Shown here: piece by piece, positions 9,030 through 17,164 of the stretch
Layout of the letters: every line of letters begins with the position of its first letter
How positions within the stretch are numbered: position 1 is the stretch's first letter
Assembly: GCA_963772165.1 (NCBI GenBank)
Contig: CAVYWA010000005.1
Location: 434,001 to 498,000, forward strand
Direction: 5' to 3'
Source: JAGVPT01 sp963772165
GTDB taxonomy: Bacteria > Bacteroidota > Ignavibacteria > UBA10030 > UBA8401
Length of the DNA: 64,000 bases
Notes under the pieces: model-generated
Told to the model about the DNA's origin: nothing
Database searches by the model: none
Seen by the model: only the letters and a program-made list of their open reading frames with translations
Position numbers and translations under genes: made by a program

Positions 9030-9955
9030 GCAGCCCGCTTCCTACAATTCTTGTTATCGTCGGTCCTACGGCGTCGGGGAAAACTTTCCTTGCTTTAGAA
9101 ATTGCCCGCCGCACATCGGCTGAGATTATTTCCGCAGATTCCCGCCAGGTCTACCGATTGCTCACTATCGGAACCGCTAAACCTTCTCCGGATGAACTGA
9201 AAAAAGTTAAGCATCATTTCATCGATAAAATTCTTCCGGATCAGCATTTCAGTGCGGGTGAGTTCGGCATCGACGGCAGAAAAATAATTGACGAAATTGT
9301 GAAGCAAAAAAAACTGCCGATCGTCGTCGGCGGGACAGGATTGTACATCCGCTCGCTGGTGGATGGATTGTTCTCGGGGCCGGGCAGAAAAGAAGACCTA
9401 CGCGAAGAACTGGAAGCCCGGTTGGAGGCCGAGGGGGCCGATGCCCTCATTGAAGAGTTGCGGCGTGTTGACCCGGAGGCAGCGGCAAGAATGCTGCCTT
9501 CAAACCAGCGCAGAATTATTCGCGCGCTGGAAGTCTATTACACGACCGGAAAGCCAATCTCTCAACATCATGGCGAGCATGAGCATAAGAAATTTTTCAA
9601 CCCTGTTTTTGTCGGGTTGCAATGGGATAGAAAAACGTTGTACGACCGGATCAATTTTCGGGTTGAGAGAATGCTTGCAGCCGGTTTTTTGGATGAAGTA
9701 CAAGGGCTGCTTTCCCGTGGTTACGACGACCGGTATAAATCTTTACAGACGGTGGGCTACAAGGAGGCATTTGCTTTCCTGCGGAAAGAAATCAGCTACG
9801 AGCGGATGGTCGAATTGATGAAGCAGAACACCCGCCGGTTTGCCAAGCGCCAATTGACGTGGTTTAGAAAAGACACGAGAATCCGTTGGTTCGGTATTAA
9901 AGAGGAGAGCGAGATTCCCCTAATTGCAGAGCAGGTTTTGATTTTGCTGAAATAA
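9020..9955 (+). CDS. miaA: tRNA dimethylallyltransferase
   Basis: 311-residue enzyme that adds a dimethylallyl group to A37 of tRNAs reading UNN codons. The P-loop GPTASGKT is at residues 15-22, followed by ISADSRQVYR, the GTGLYIRSL segment and SLQTVGYKEAF near the C-terminal domain, all family hallmarks. The start overlaps the end of pcm. The 3' end carries the promoter of the following tRNA-Ala gene. Confidence 0.97.
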   Translation: MELSSPLPTILVIVGPTASGKTFLALEIARRTSAEIISADSRQVYRLLTIGTAKPSPDELKKVKHHFIDKILPDQHFSAGEFGIDGRKIIDEIVKQKKLPIVVGGTGLYIRSLVDGLFSGPGRKEDLREELEARLEAEGADALIEELRRVDPEAAARMLPSNQRRIIRALEVYYTTGKPISQHHGEHEHKKFFNPVFVGLQWDRKTLYDRINFRVERMLAAGFLDEVQGLLSRGYDDRYKSLQTVGYKEAFAFLRKEISYERMVELMKQNTRRFAKRQLTWFRKDTRIRWFGIKEESEIPLIAEQVLILLK

Positions 9956-9966
9956 TTTTGTATAAT
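9938..9966 (+). promoter_or_regulatory. Sigma-70 type promoter of tRNA-Ala
   Basis: TTGATT (9938-9943), a 17-base spacer and TATAAT (9961-9966). Transcription would start about 8 bases before the mature tRNA. The -35 box lies inside the last codons of miaA. Confidence 0.65.
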
Positions 9967-9980
9967 TGATCGATACATAA

Positions 9981-10053
9981 GGGCCGTTAGCTCAGCTGGG
10001 AGAGCGCGTGAATGGCATTCACGAGGTCAGCGGTTCGATCCCGCTACGGTCCA
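9981..10053 (+). tRNA. tRNA-Ala (anticodon GGC)
   Basis: 73 nt cloverleaf. Acceptor GGGCCGT pairs with ACGGTCC and includes the G3-U70 wobble pair that is the identity element for alanyl-tRNA synthetase. The anticodon stem CGTGA/TCACG encloses the loop ATGGCAT, giving GGC. The 3' CCA is not encoded. Confidence 0.95.
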
Positions 10054-10062
10054 CAGAGAACG

Positions 10063-10095
10063 AAAAGAGGGAACAACATTGTTGTTCCCTCTTTT
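10063..10095. terminator. Bidirectional terminator between tRNA-Ala and tRNA-Pro
   Basis: A perfect inverted repeat of 16-bp arms, AAAAGAGGGAACAACA and its complement, with a one-base centre at 10079. The T-run on either strand would end transcripts from both converging tRNA genes. Confidence 0.8.
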
Positions 10096-10099
10096 ATTG

Positions 10100-10174
10100 T
10101 CGGGGCGGGGAGATTCGAACTCCCGACCTCTTGGTCCCGAACCAAGCGCTCTAGCCGGGCTGAGCCACGCCCCG
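10100..10174 (-). tRNA. tRNA-Pro (anticodon CGG)
   Basis: On the minus strand the acceptor CGGGGCG pairs with CGCCCCG, the anticodon stem CTTGG/CCAAG encloses TTCGGGA (anticodon CGG), and the T-loop is GTTCGAATC. The discriminator is A and CCA is not encoded. Confidence 0.95.
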
Positions 10175-10276
10175 TATTTCATTGTGTTGCTTTGGCTTCG
10201 TGGTGCCATCAATATACGAACGATTGCCCAATTTGTCAACGAAATGGAGTCTGCCTAAAAAAATTTCATTTTGTAC

Positions 10277-10332
10277 TTGACAAATCCCTTCCAATAGTAT
10301 ATATTCCACCATAGTAAAAATATATATACTAT
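10277..10332 (+). promoter_or_regulatory. lexA promoter with overlapping inverted repeat (probable LexA operator)
   Basis: A near-consensus promoter, TTGACA (10277-10282), 17 bases, TATATT (10300-10305). The -10 box lies within the left arm of an inverted repeat: ATAGTATATATT (10294-10305) and AATATATATACTAT (10319-10332). A repressor bound here would block its own promoter. That LexA is the ligand is inference from position. Confidence 0.65.
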
Positions 10333-10347
10333 ATAAAGGATTTCACT

Positions 10348-11007
10348 ATGCCATCGATCGAACTCACCTCCCGCCAGCAAAAGGTCTATAATTTTGTGAA
10401 GCAGTTCATCGAGGACAACAGCTATCCTCCGACGCTGCAGGAAATCTCCGATAAATTGAAAATTCAGCCGAGCGCCGCACGGATGCATCTTCTTCTTATG
10501 GAAAAGAAGAAGGCACTGCGTTACGTTCCGAATACCTCGCGCGGCATCGAGCTGTTGCATGAACGGCCATCCGGCATTCCGATTTATGGGAGCGCACCGG
10601 CAGGGCATCCGTTCACATCTCAGGAAAATATGGTCGATACCTTCGAGGTCCGGCGTTACATTACCGCGTCCGACGATTTATTCGGCATTTATGTGCGCGG
10701 CGACAGCATGAAGGACGCGCAGCTTTCGACCGGCGACCTGCTCTTCGTCGACCCCAAAAAGGACCCCCGCAACGGCGAGATCGTTGTTGCCGCCGTGGAA
10801 GGAGAGCCGACGATCAAACGGTATTATAGAGAAGAGAGCGGCGTTGTGCTTCGTCCGGAGAATAAAAAATATAAGCCGATTCATGTCAGCAGGAGCGACG
10901 AGAATTTTAAAGTGCTCGGTGTCGTGGTCGGAATGATCCGCGCTCTCGATAAAAAGAAGATCGACGCGTTGACCGATGAATATAAAACGTACTCAAAAGC
11001 GTCGTAA
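10348..11007 (+). CDS. lexA: LexA repressor (SOS response regulator)
   Basis: 219-residue LexA. The N-terminal winged helix (residues 1-70) has LTSRQQKVYNFVKQFIE and SYPPTLQEISDKLKI. The self-cleavage site is A85-G86 in GSAPAGHPF; the catalytic Ser120 (VRGDSMKD) and Lys157 (EPTIKRYY) are present, so the protein should be cut when RecA is activated by DNA damage. The recognition helix differs from the E. coli form, so its operator need not be of the CTG-N10-CAG type. The promoter carries an AT-rich inverted repeat suited to autoregulation. Confidence 0.96.
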   Translation: MPSIELTSRQQKVYNFVKQFIEDNSYPPTLQEISDKLKIQPSAARMHLLLMEKKKALRYVPNTSRGIELLHERPSGIPIYGSAPAGHPFTSQENMVDTFEVRRYITASDDLFGIYVRGDSMKDAQLSTGDLLFVDPKKDPRNGEIVVAAVEGEPTIKRYYREESGVVLRPENKKYKPIHVSRSDENFKVLGVVVGMIRALDKKKIDALTDEYKTYSKAS

Positions 11008-11021
11008 GGAACGAGGTGGCT

Positions 11022-11222
11022 ATGGCAACATCGACGTATTCGATAGAAGAAGAGCGGCAAATCAATTTTTATCTCAAACAGATACTGGACCTGCTGAGCG
11101 TGCGCATTCCGGATGATCATTTTGGGACGGTAGAGATCGCGTTTCCGCGCCAGAACGGCAAAATTGCCGGCGAAGTGGAGATAAAATTACGCTCGAAACA
11201 CCGGCGGGGAAAGGTGCAGTAG
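11022..11222 (+). CDS. Small conserved-looking protein of unknown function
   Basis: 66 residues from ATG 11022, with AAGGA and GAGG ahead of it; a GTG at 11016 is an alternative start. The sequence IEEERQINFYLKQILDLL forms a likely helix, followed by a beta-rich basic end GEVEIKLRSKHRRGKVQ. It has no membrane segment or cysteine motif. It follows lexA by 14 bp, so it is likely co-transcribed with it and could be damage-inducible; no function is recognised. Confidence 0.55.
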   Translation: MATSTYSIEEERQINFYLKQILDLLSVRIPDDHFGTVEIAFPRQNGKIAGEVEIKLRSKHRRGKVQ

Positions 11223-11288
11223 GGGTAGAGATGTTCGGCGGCTTTCATACCATCCATCGATCACAAATTTTATTCTAAAGAGGCAACG

Positions 11289-11693
11289 ATGATGAACCGT
11301 GCAACCGGAACATTTGAAGTGAAGCTAAACCCTCAGCAGTTGGCGGACAAAACTGCCGACGCAACTCTTGGGAGGCTGTCAATCGACAAGCAGTTTAAGG
11401 GCGATCTCGAAGCTGTTAGTAAGGGAGAGATGTTAAGTGCGGGAACAAGCGTCAAGGGCTCAGCCGGATATGTCGCGATCGAACGGGTCAGCGGAACATT
11501 GCAGGGGCGTAGCGGCGCTTTTGTGCTGCAGCATACTGGCACCATGACGCGCGGTGCCGCTCAGATGAGCGTAACCGTCGTGCCCGATTCCGGCACCGGT
11601 CAGCTGGCCGGACTTGCAGGGACCATGGCGATCAATATCGTTGATGGAAAGCATCTTTATGACTTCGAGTACACGATCGCGGAAACGCGTTGA
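11289..11693 (+). CDS. DUF3224 family protein
   Basis: 134 residues forming a single small beta-barrel domain of the DUF3224 type (allene-oxide-cyclase-like fold). Family features seen are the opening ATGTFEVKL, the core LGRLSIDKQFKGDLEAVSKGEML and the end TGQLAGLAGTMAINIVDGKHLYDFEY (residues about 101-126). Members are probably ligand-binding or secreted in some species, but this one has no signal peptide. It stands in a run of small single-domain genes. Confidence 0.8.
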   Translation: MMNRATGTFEVKLNPQQLADKTADATLGRLSIDKQFKGDLEAVSKGEMLSAGTSVKGSAGYVAIERVSGTLQGRSGAFVLQHTGTMTRGAAQMSVTVVPDSGTGQLAGLAGTMAINIVDGKHLYDFEYTIAETR

Positions 11694-11741
11694 AGAACGG
11701 CCAATGACAATGAATACCGCTTTTAAGGATAGGTAACAATC

Positions 11742-12173
11742 ATGGCAAAGAACCCGCTCGTTTTGCGAAAGACGGTGAGCATTAAGGCTCCGTCGTCAAA
11801 AGTCTGGGAAGCACTGACTTCCCCGTCATTGATAAAACAATATTTGTTTGGAACAACGGTTATCTCCGACTGGAAGGTAGGAAGTCCAATTCGTTTTACC
11901 GGGATGTGGGAAGGCAAAGCATACGAAGACAAAGGAACGATCCTGAAATTCGAGAAGGGGAAAGTCTTTCAATACACTTACTGGAGTTCCTTTTCATCGT
12001 CACCCGACGTTCCGGAAAATTATGCCGTCCTGACATTTGAGCTCTCATCGCACGGCGATAGGACTGAGCTTTCTCTGACCCAGGATAATATCGCTAGCGA
12101 AGCGGCCTTAGAACATTCCAGTAAAAATTGGGAGGGAGTGTTCCAGATGATGAAAGGGCTGATTGAAAAGTAG
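11742..12173 (+). CDS. SRPBCC / AHSA1-like ligand-binding domain protein
   Basis: 143-residue START-like (SRPBCC) domain. The pattern VSIKAPSSKVWEALTSPSL, the WKVGSPIRFTG strand and the C-terminal helix NWEGVFQMMKGLIEK are those of the AHSA1/YndB group, small helix-grip proteins that bind hydrophobic ligands. There is no signal peptide. A GATAGGTAACA leader gives a modest ribosome binding site. The neighbouring DUF3224 and VOC genes often travel with such domains, but no shared role can be stated. Confidence 0.8.
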   Translation: MAKNPLVLRKTVSIKAPSSKVWEALTSPSLIKQYLFGTTVISDWKVGSPIRFTGMWEGKAYEDKGTILKFEKGKVFQYTYWSSFSSSPDVPENYAVLTFELSSHGDRTELSLTQDNIASEAALEHSSKNWEGVFQMMKGLIEK

Positions 12174-12207
12174 AATCGCAATAGATATCCTCATAAGGAG
12201 CAATCGC

Positions 12208-12672
12208 ATGAAAAACTTTAGTGCCTTAATAGTGATCGCTCTACTTGTTTTTTTAGGATGTCTCAATTCGAAGGTGTATGCTCAGGATTCATTACATCCC
12301 ACAACAAAGGAACCGGCCGTGACAATTTCAAACAATAATCACCGCATCGATTACATAGAGTTTTCTGCCACAGATATTGCAGCGGTAAAACAATTTTACA
12401 CGGCCGTTTTCGGCTGGAAATTTACCGACTACGGGCCTGATTACACGAGTTTCGAAGATGGCCGGATAAGCGGAGGGTTTGCAAAAGCCCCATCGGTCTC
12501 CGGGAATGGCGTGCTCGTGGTAATCTATGCGTCCGAACTGGAAAAAACGAAAGACGCTGTTGTTCGCAACGGCGGGAAAATAACGAAACCGCCGTTTGAT
12601 TTTCCCGGCGGACGGCGTTTCCATTTTACAGACCCGAATGGCAATGAGCTTGCCGTGTGGAGTGAGAAATAG
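12208..12672 (+). CDS. Secreted VOC (glyoxalase/bleomycin-resistance fold) protein
   Basis: 154 residues from ATG 12208, which is preceded by AAGGAG (12195-12200); an upstream in-frame ATG at 12163 lies inside the previous gene. The N-terminus is a signal peptide (LIVIALLVFLGCLNSKVYA) with a likely cleavage before QD; a Cys at 18 could alternatively be lipidated, but the residue at -3 is Phe. The rest is one VOC module with IDYIEFSATDIAAVKQFYTAVFGW and FTDPNGNELAVW. Substrate unknown. Confidence 0.8.
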   Translation: MKNFSALIVIALLVFLGCLNSKVYAQDSLHPTTKEPAVTISNNNHRIDYIEFSATDIAAVKQFYTAVFGWKFTDYGPDYTSFEDGRISGGFAKAPSVSGNGVLVVIYASELEKTKDAVVRNGGKITKPPFDFPGGRRFHFTDPNGNELAVWSEK

Positions 12673-12884
12673 AGACATCAAAAATAGTTTCACACAAAGA
12701 TGCAAAGCCATGTAATTTTTATTTTAATGTATTTGGCGATTTTGCGTGAGACAAATTTTTCTGATTTTTTAAAATTCTCAAATTAATAAGTAAATGGCTT
12801 CGTTTATCTTTTTTCGTGTCCTTCGTGGATTGTCGTCTCGGTAGGAAAAATGTAACTACATAGCAACAGGGTTGTTGAAATACT

Positions 12885-12937
12885 CAAGCCCGGTTTTGTG
12901 CAGAACGCTTCAGTGCGTCCTCTTGAAACCGGGCTTG
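12885..12937 (+). promoter_or_regulatory. Stable stem-loop in the leader of the DUF72 gene
   Basis: A 13-bp stem (12885-12897 with 12925-12937, core AAGCCCGGTTT) encloses a loop that has its own 4-bp ACGC/GCGT hairpin. It ends 17 bases before the ribosome binding site GAAGGAGG of the next gene and is not followed by a T-run, so it looks like a leader structure rather than a terminator. The 293-base gap 12673-12965 holds nothing else recognisable. Confidence 0.45.
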
Positions 12938-12965
12938 TTGCTTCTATGACCAGAAGGAGGTTAGT

Positions 12966-13868
12966 ATGTTTCCCGTTGAAGAGTCGAAAATTTTTGCAGG
13001 GATGGGTGGATGGGAATTCGGGGCATTTGATAAACTTTTTTACCCTCCCGAAGTAAGGAAAGGATCTCGCAAACTCGAACATTACAGTCGGTTTCTCGAC
13101 AATGTTGAGATCAATGCGACATTCTACAACGCCTCTTTCGATTCCGAGCATGCACGGCGCTGGCTTGAGGATGTTGTGGCGAATAAAAATTTTATGTTCA
13201 CGGTGAAACTCTTCCGCGGGTTTACCCATACGTTCGATGCAACGAACGAGGATGTCCGTTCTGTCCGCCGCCTTCTCGAACCCCTTGCCGCCTCCGGGAA
13301 ATTAGGCGGACTCGTGATGCAGTTCCCCCATTCTTTCATGAACACGCCGGAGCATCGAAAATATCTCCAGCAGTTTGGCAGAGTTTTTTACCCGTATCGT
13401 GTCTTTGTGGAAGTGAGGCATGCCTCATGGAACAATCCATTGGTCTACAATTTTTTGCAGGAGAACGGGCTTCACTTTGTCAATGTCGACTTGCCGCCGA
13501 TGAAACAGTCTATGCCGTTGACAACTGAAGCATGGAACGGAGCGGCATATTTTCGTATGATGGGGCGCGGCAAAAGTATTCCCGGCCATCCCGAATTGGG
13601 CGATCGCTCCAATTATTTTTACAGCAAAAAGAATATTGCCGATCTTTATTTGCGTATCAAAAGCGTGCAGTCAGCCGCCGGCTCGACATTCGTGGTATTC
13701 CATAACGTTGCTGATAACGCTCTGGTCAATGCACTTCAACTCCGGCAGTATTTTGACCGTGCGGAACGGGCGCATGTACCGGATACTGTTGCCACTGCGG
13801 CAGATGTTCTTCACCGGTTTACCGAATCACTGGACGCGAGATATCCTCTTTTTGCGCGAGCATCGTAA
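12966..13868 (+). CDS. DUF72 family protein (YecE-like)
   Basis: 300-residue DUF72 protein with a TIM-barrel-like fold. Family landmarks are MGGWEFGAFDKLFYPPEV near the N-terminus, VEINATFYN, FTVKLFRGFTH, LGGLVMQFPHSF, VFVEVRHASW and the late FHNVADNALVNA. A strong GGAGG lies 5 bases before ATG. Biochemical function is not known for the family. The gene is directly upstream of the RecA-like/polymerase cassette (6-bp gap) and may be transcribed with it. Confidence 0.88.
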   Translation: MFPVEESKIFAGMGGWEFGAFDKLFYPPEVRKGSRKLEHYSRFLDNVEINATFYNASFDSEHARRWLEDVVANKNFMFTVKLFRGFTHTFDATNEDVRSVRRLLEPLAASGKLGGLVMQFPHSFMNTPEHRKYLQQFGRVFYPYRVFVEVRHASWNNPLVYNFLQENGLHFVNVDLPPMKQSMPLTTEAWNGAAYFRMMGRGKSIPGHPELGDRSNYFYSKKNIADLYLRIKSVQSAAGSTFVVFHNVADNALVNALQLRQYFDRAERAHVPDTVATAADVLHRFTESLDARYPLFARAS

Positions 13869-13874
13869 CTGACA

Positions 13875-14597
13875 ATGAGCACAATTGTTTCTCTCCCTGT
13901 TTATTCGGTTCCATACCAAACCATGGTGCGGCATTTTGCCGCACCTCCCGGCAAAACATATCTTTTATACGGGGACAAACCGATCTTCTTGCTCTCGTTG
14001 AAAATGGCCGCATACGGAATCGCCGGCGGCTCTTCCGTTGCCGTCGTCGACGGCTGCAACAGGTTTAATGTTCATTTCCTTTCCCAGTTTGCGCGGGAAA
14101 GGAAACTCAACATCGACGATTTTCTTCACCGTATTTTTGTTTCGCGCGGCTTTACCTGTTATCAGATGGAACAGGCGATCGTTCACCGGCTCCCTTCATT
14201 CCTCGGCACAATCAATTCGCGTACCGCGATGATCTTCGGTCTGCTTGACACGTTCTACGATCAGCAGGCTTCACTGCGGGAAGTGCGGCAGATACTTCGC
14301 CGCGTCGTCGGGGCGCTCCAGGAAATGAAAGCGTCAGGGATTTCCGTGCTCCTTGTGTGCAGAAAATTGAATGTCTTGCCGAAAGAACGGAACGAGTTGT
14401 TCACAACATTACAGGCAGGCGTCGATACGATTTACCGTTTACGGCTGGACGGCGATGTGCCGAAACTTTTTCTTGAGAAAGGAGTGCTCGACGATGGGAC
14501 GAACAGTGCCGACCTTTACGAACATTATCGACAGCGAGATCGCAAGCTGGTCGAAGTACCGCCGCGGGCTTCGAAAAGACGACCAGGAGCTTTTTGA
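13875..14597 (+). CDS. RecA/Rad51-fold protein lacking a usable P-loop, first gene of a polymerase cassette
   Basis: 240 residues with the pattern of a RecA/RadA core: strand KTYLLYG (27-33), then a helix, GGSSVAVVDGCNRFN, a helix with RKLNIDDFLHRIFVSRGFT, a YQMEQAIVHRL helix, AMIFGLLDTFYD at the Walker B position and ISVLLVCRKLN. Where RecA proteins have GPxGxGKT after the first strand this one reads YGDKPIFLLSL, so nucleotide binding is probably lost. It overlaps the next gene by about 100 bases, which ties it to the polymerase two genes on. Role inferred: a structural or regulatory partner in a repair or translesion complex. Confidence 0.6.
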   Translation: MSTIVSLPVYSVPYQTMVRHFAAPPGKTYLLYGDKPIFLLSLKMAAYGIAGGSSVAVVDGCNRFNVHFLSQFARERKLNIDDFLHRIFVSRGFTCYQMEQAIVHRLPSFLGTINSRTAMIFGLLDTFYDQQASLREVRQILRRVVGALQEMKASGISVLLVCRKLNVLPKERNELFTTLQAGVDTIYRLRLDGDVPKLFLEKGVLDDGTNSADLYEHYRQRDRKLVEVPPRASKRRPGAF

Positions 14598-14775
14598 CGA
14601 TATTTTCCGTTCGGCGAAACTGCACCTGGCGGAAAATTTTTACGCCATGCGTTCAATTCCGTTCGAAAGCATTGCCATCTCGATTGCCGTCGAACAGCGG
14701 AAATTGATCAAGCGCCTCCACGAGCGGATTCTTCAGCTGGAAGAACGGCTTGCAGCATCGCATGGCGGCCAATAA
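14494..14775 (+). CDS. Small helical protein between the RecA-like gene and the polymerase
   Basis: 93 residues from ATG 14494, chosen for AAGGAG at 14479-14484. The product is predicted all-helical, with EIASWSKYRRGLRKDDQELF and a C-terminal coiled-coil-like stretch AVEQRKLIKRLHERILQLEERL. No known domain is recognised. The long overlap with the gene before it (to 14597) and the 8-bp gap to the polymerase show a tight operon, so it is probably a subunit or adaptor of the same complex. Confidence 0.6.
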   Translation: MGRTVPTFTNIIDSEIASWSKYRRGLRKDDQELFDDIFRSAKLHLAENFYAMRSIPFESIAISIAVEQRKLIKRLHERILQLEERLAASHGGQ

Positions 14776-14783
14776 GGAGCACC

Positions 14784-17074
14784 ATGCACACCATTGTGAA
14801 CGGCTGGCTCTTCGATGTGTACCCTTCGGCGAAGGGGATAACGCTCTGGTTCATCGACCGCAGCGGGATGAAACACCGCTGTTTTCGCAGGTACCGTCCA
14901 TCGTTTTTTCTCCACGTAAACGATTCCGACGCTAAGCGCGTTGCGGCGCTCAGCGTTCGTTCTCCGGTTGAAGTGTCGCTGGGGCGTGCAACACGGAAAG
15001 AAATCTATTCCGGCGATACGTGGGATGTCGTGCAGGTCTACGTTCACGATACGATGCGTTTCAAAGAAGCGGTATGGTATTTCGAACGGTTCTTCCCTCA
15101 CTTCGCGTTTTACAATTCCGATATTCTTGTTTCTCAGTTGTTTTTGTATGAGACGAAGCTTTTTCCGCTGGCGTTCGGCGACTACGAGATCGATGATGCG
15201 GGAGAGTTCATTGGGTGGGAGGTCAACGATTCCGCCGATGCATTGGAGTACACGTTGCCGCCGTTGTCAATCATGTCACTTCGCAACGCAAATGATTTTG
15301 TTCTTCCAAAATATCAGAGGAATTTTCAGATTGAAATCGCGTACGACGGCACAATCTACGCGCTCGAACAGGAACAACCCGCCGATATGCTTGAGGCGCT
15401 GAACTGGCATCTGCACCGTTGCGACCCTGATATCCTTCTCACTGAATACGGTGACTCATCCCTGATGCCGGCTATCGCAGCGCTTTCGCAGCAGTATAAA
15501 ATTCCTTCACTCCTCAACCGCGATCAAACCACGGGATATATGACGACAAAGGAATCGAGTTTTTTTCAATACGGAAAAATTGTTCATAAGGATGGCGCGT
15601 TCGAGCTTGCCGGACGCTGGCATATCGATGCGAAGAATTCTTTCACAGTCACGGAAGCGGAATTGGACGGCTTGTTCGAAATGGCGCGGTTGACACAAAT
15701 ACCCGCGCAGCGGCAGGGGCGGGCGAGCATCGGCACATCGATGTCGTCGCTGCAGCTTTCATGGGCCTATCAGAATAATATACTGATTCCGTCGAAAAAG
15801 CGTGAGCCGGAGGAGTTCAAATCGGCGGCGACCCTGTTGCTCGCAGACCGGGGGGGACTTATTTTCAATCCGCCGCTCGGTTTTCACGAGGATGTTGCCG
15901 AACTTGATTTTGTTTCGATGTATCCTACGATCATGGTGGAAAAGAATGTTTCGCCGGAGACGGTGAATTGCCGTTGTTGTAAGAATACGAAGGTACCGGA
16001 ACTTGAATACACGATCTGTGAAAAACGGGAAGGCATCATTCCCGCAACGCTCCGCACCGTCGTGAAGAAACGGGCATACTACAAATTGATGAAGAAGAAA
16101 TACAAAGGAAAAGACGAAGCTCTTTTCCGCCGGTACGATGGAAGACAAAGTGCGCTCAAGTGGATGCTGGTGAGTTGTTTCGGATATCTCGGCTACAAAA
16201 ATGCCCGTTTTGGAAAAATCGAAGCGCACGAATCGGTCAATGCATTTTCCCGCGATGCGATCCTTGCGGCAAAAGAGATTGCGGAAGCGAACGGTTTTGA
16301 GATGCTTCATGCGATCATCGATTGCATGTGGTTGCAGAAAAAAGGAGCGACGGAAGCAGGAGTATCAATCACTCTGCCGAACGATTGCAGAACGTGTCGG
16401 CATCGATATTTCGCTCGAAGGAATCTATAACTGGATACTCTTTCCGGCGTCGAAACAAGACCCTGAGATCACAACTGCTAACCGCTATGTGGGATGGTAT
16501 CAGACGGGGGAAATGAAAATGCGCGGCATCGAGTCCCGCCGGCGCGATACGCCGAAATTTATCAAGACGATGCAGGCGGCAATGTTGGAGAAGATGGGAC
16601 AGGCGAAACGGGTTGAGGAGTTGCGCATGATGATCCCTGATTTGCTTGAAACTGTCCGCGAATATCTTTCACTCTTGCGCAGCGGAAGAGCAAATCCGAT
16701 GGAGCTCGTACTCCGGCGGCACATCACCAAAGAAGCAGGAAGAATACACGAACAACAGCATCAGCGCCGTCGTCTCAAAGCTTGTGGAAAGCATGGGCGT
16801 TCACCTCTCTGCCGGCGAATCGATCGAGTTCATTATTCTTGATCAGTCGGGTAAACATAAGCCGGAAAAAGCGAAGCCGCTGGCGTTGTATGCATTCGAA
16901 GACGGTTACGATATTGAAACGTATACCGAATTTGCATTGAAAGCGGCGGCAACATTGCTCGAACCGTTTGGATATTCTTTCGAAGCGCTTGAGAAACACT
17001 TTGATATCAATCAAAAGAAACCCCGCAGTGCTGCGCGAAATGCCAGCACCACATTGGAACTGGAGTTCATGTAA
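14784..17074 (+). CDS. B-family DNA polymerase homologue with degenerate catalytic motifs; two +1 frameshifts
   Basis: About 762 residues after repair. Polymerase motif A is present (LDFVSMYPTIM, D375), motif B is partly kept (QSALKWMLVSCFGYLGY, K459), but motif C reads IIDCMW where active enzymes have GDTDS, so the second, metal-binding Asp is Met515. The exonuclease motifs are also not recognisable (EIAYDG and EYGDSS at the expected places). This matches the described clade of inactivated B-family polymerases (PolB2). The frame breaks at the A6 run 16338-16343 and near 16729-16731; removing one A at each gives WLQKKERRKQEYQSL and RRHITKKQEEYTNN. An intact paralogue lies at 46363-48717. Confidence 0.85.
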
Positions 17075-17164
17075 AAATGGATTTGAAGTATGCAGGGAAA
17101 ATGCGTATTATCCACAGGTGCAGGGGATTCTTAATGCAGAGTGTAGTCATCAACCTGTCAATTT

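Noticed and set aside
15759..16310. 183-codon open frame on the minus strand
   Set aside because: Antisense to the polymerase motif A/B region, whose protein sequence is clearly conserved; composition is Arg/Phe-rich.
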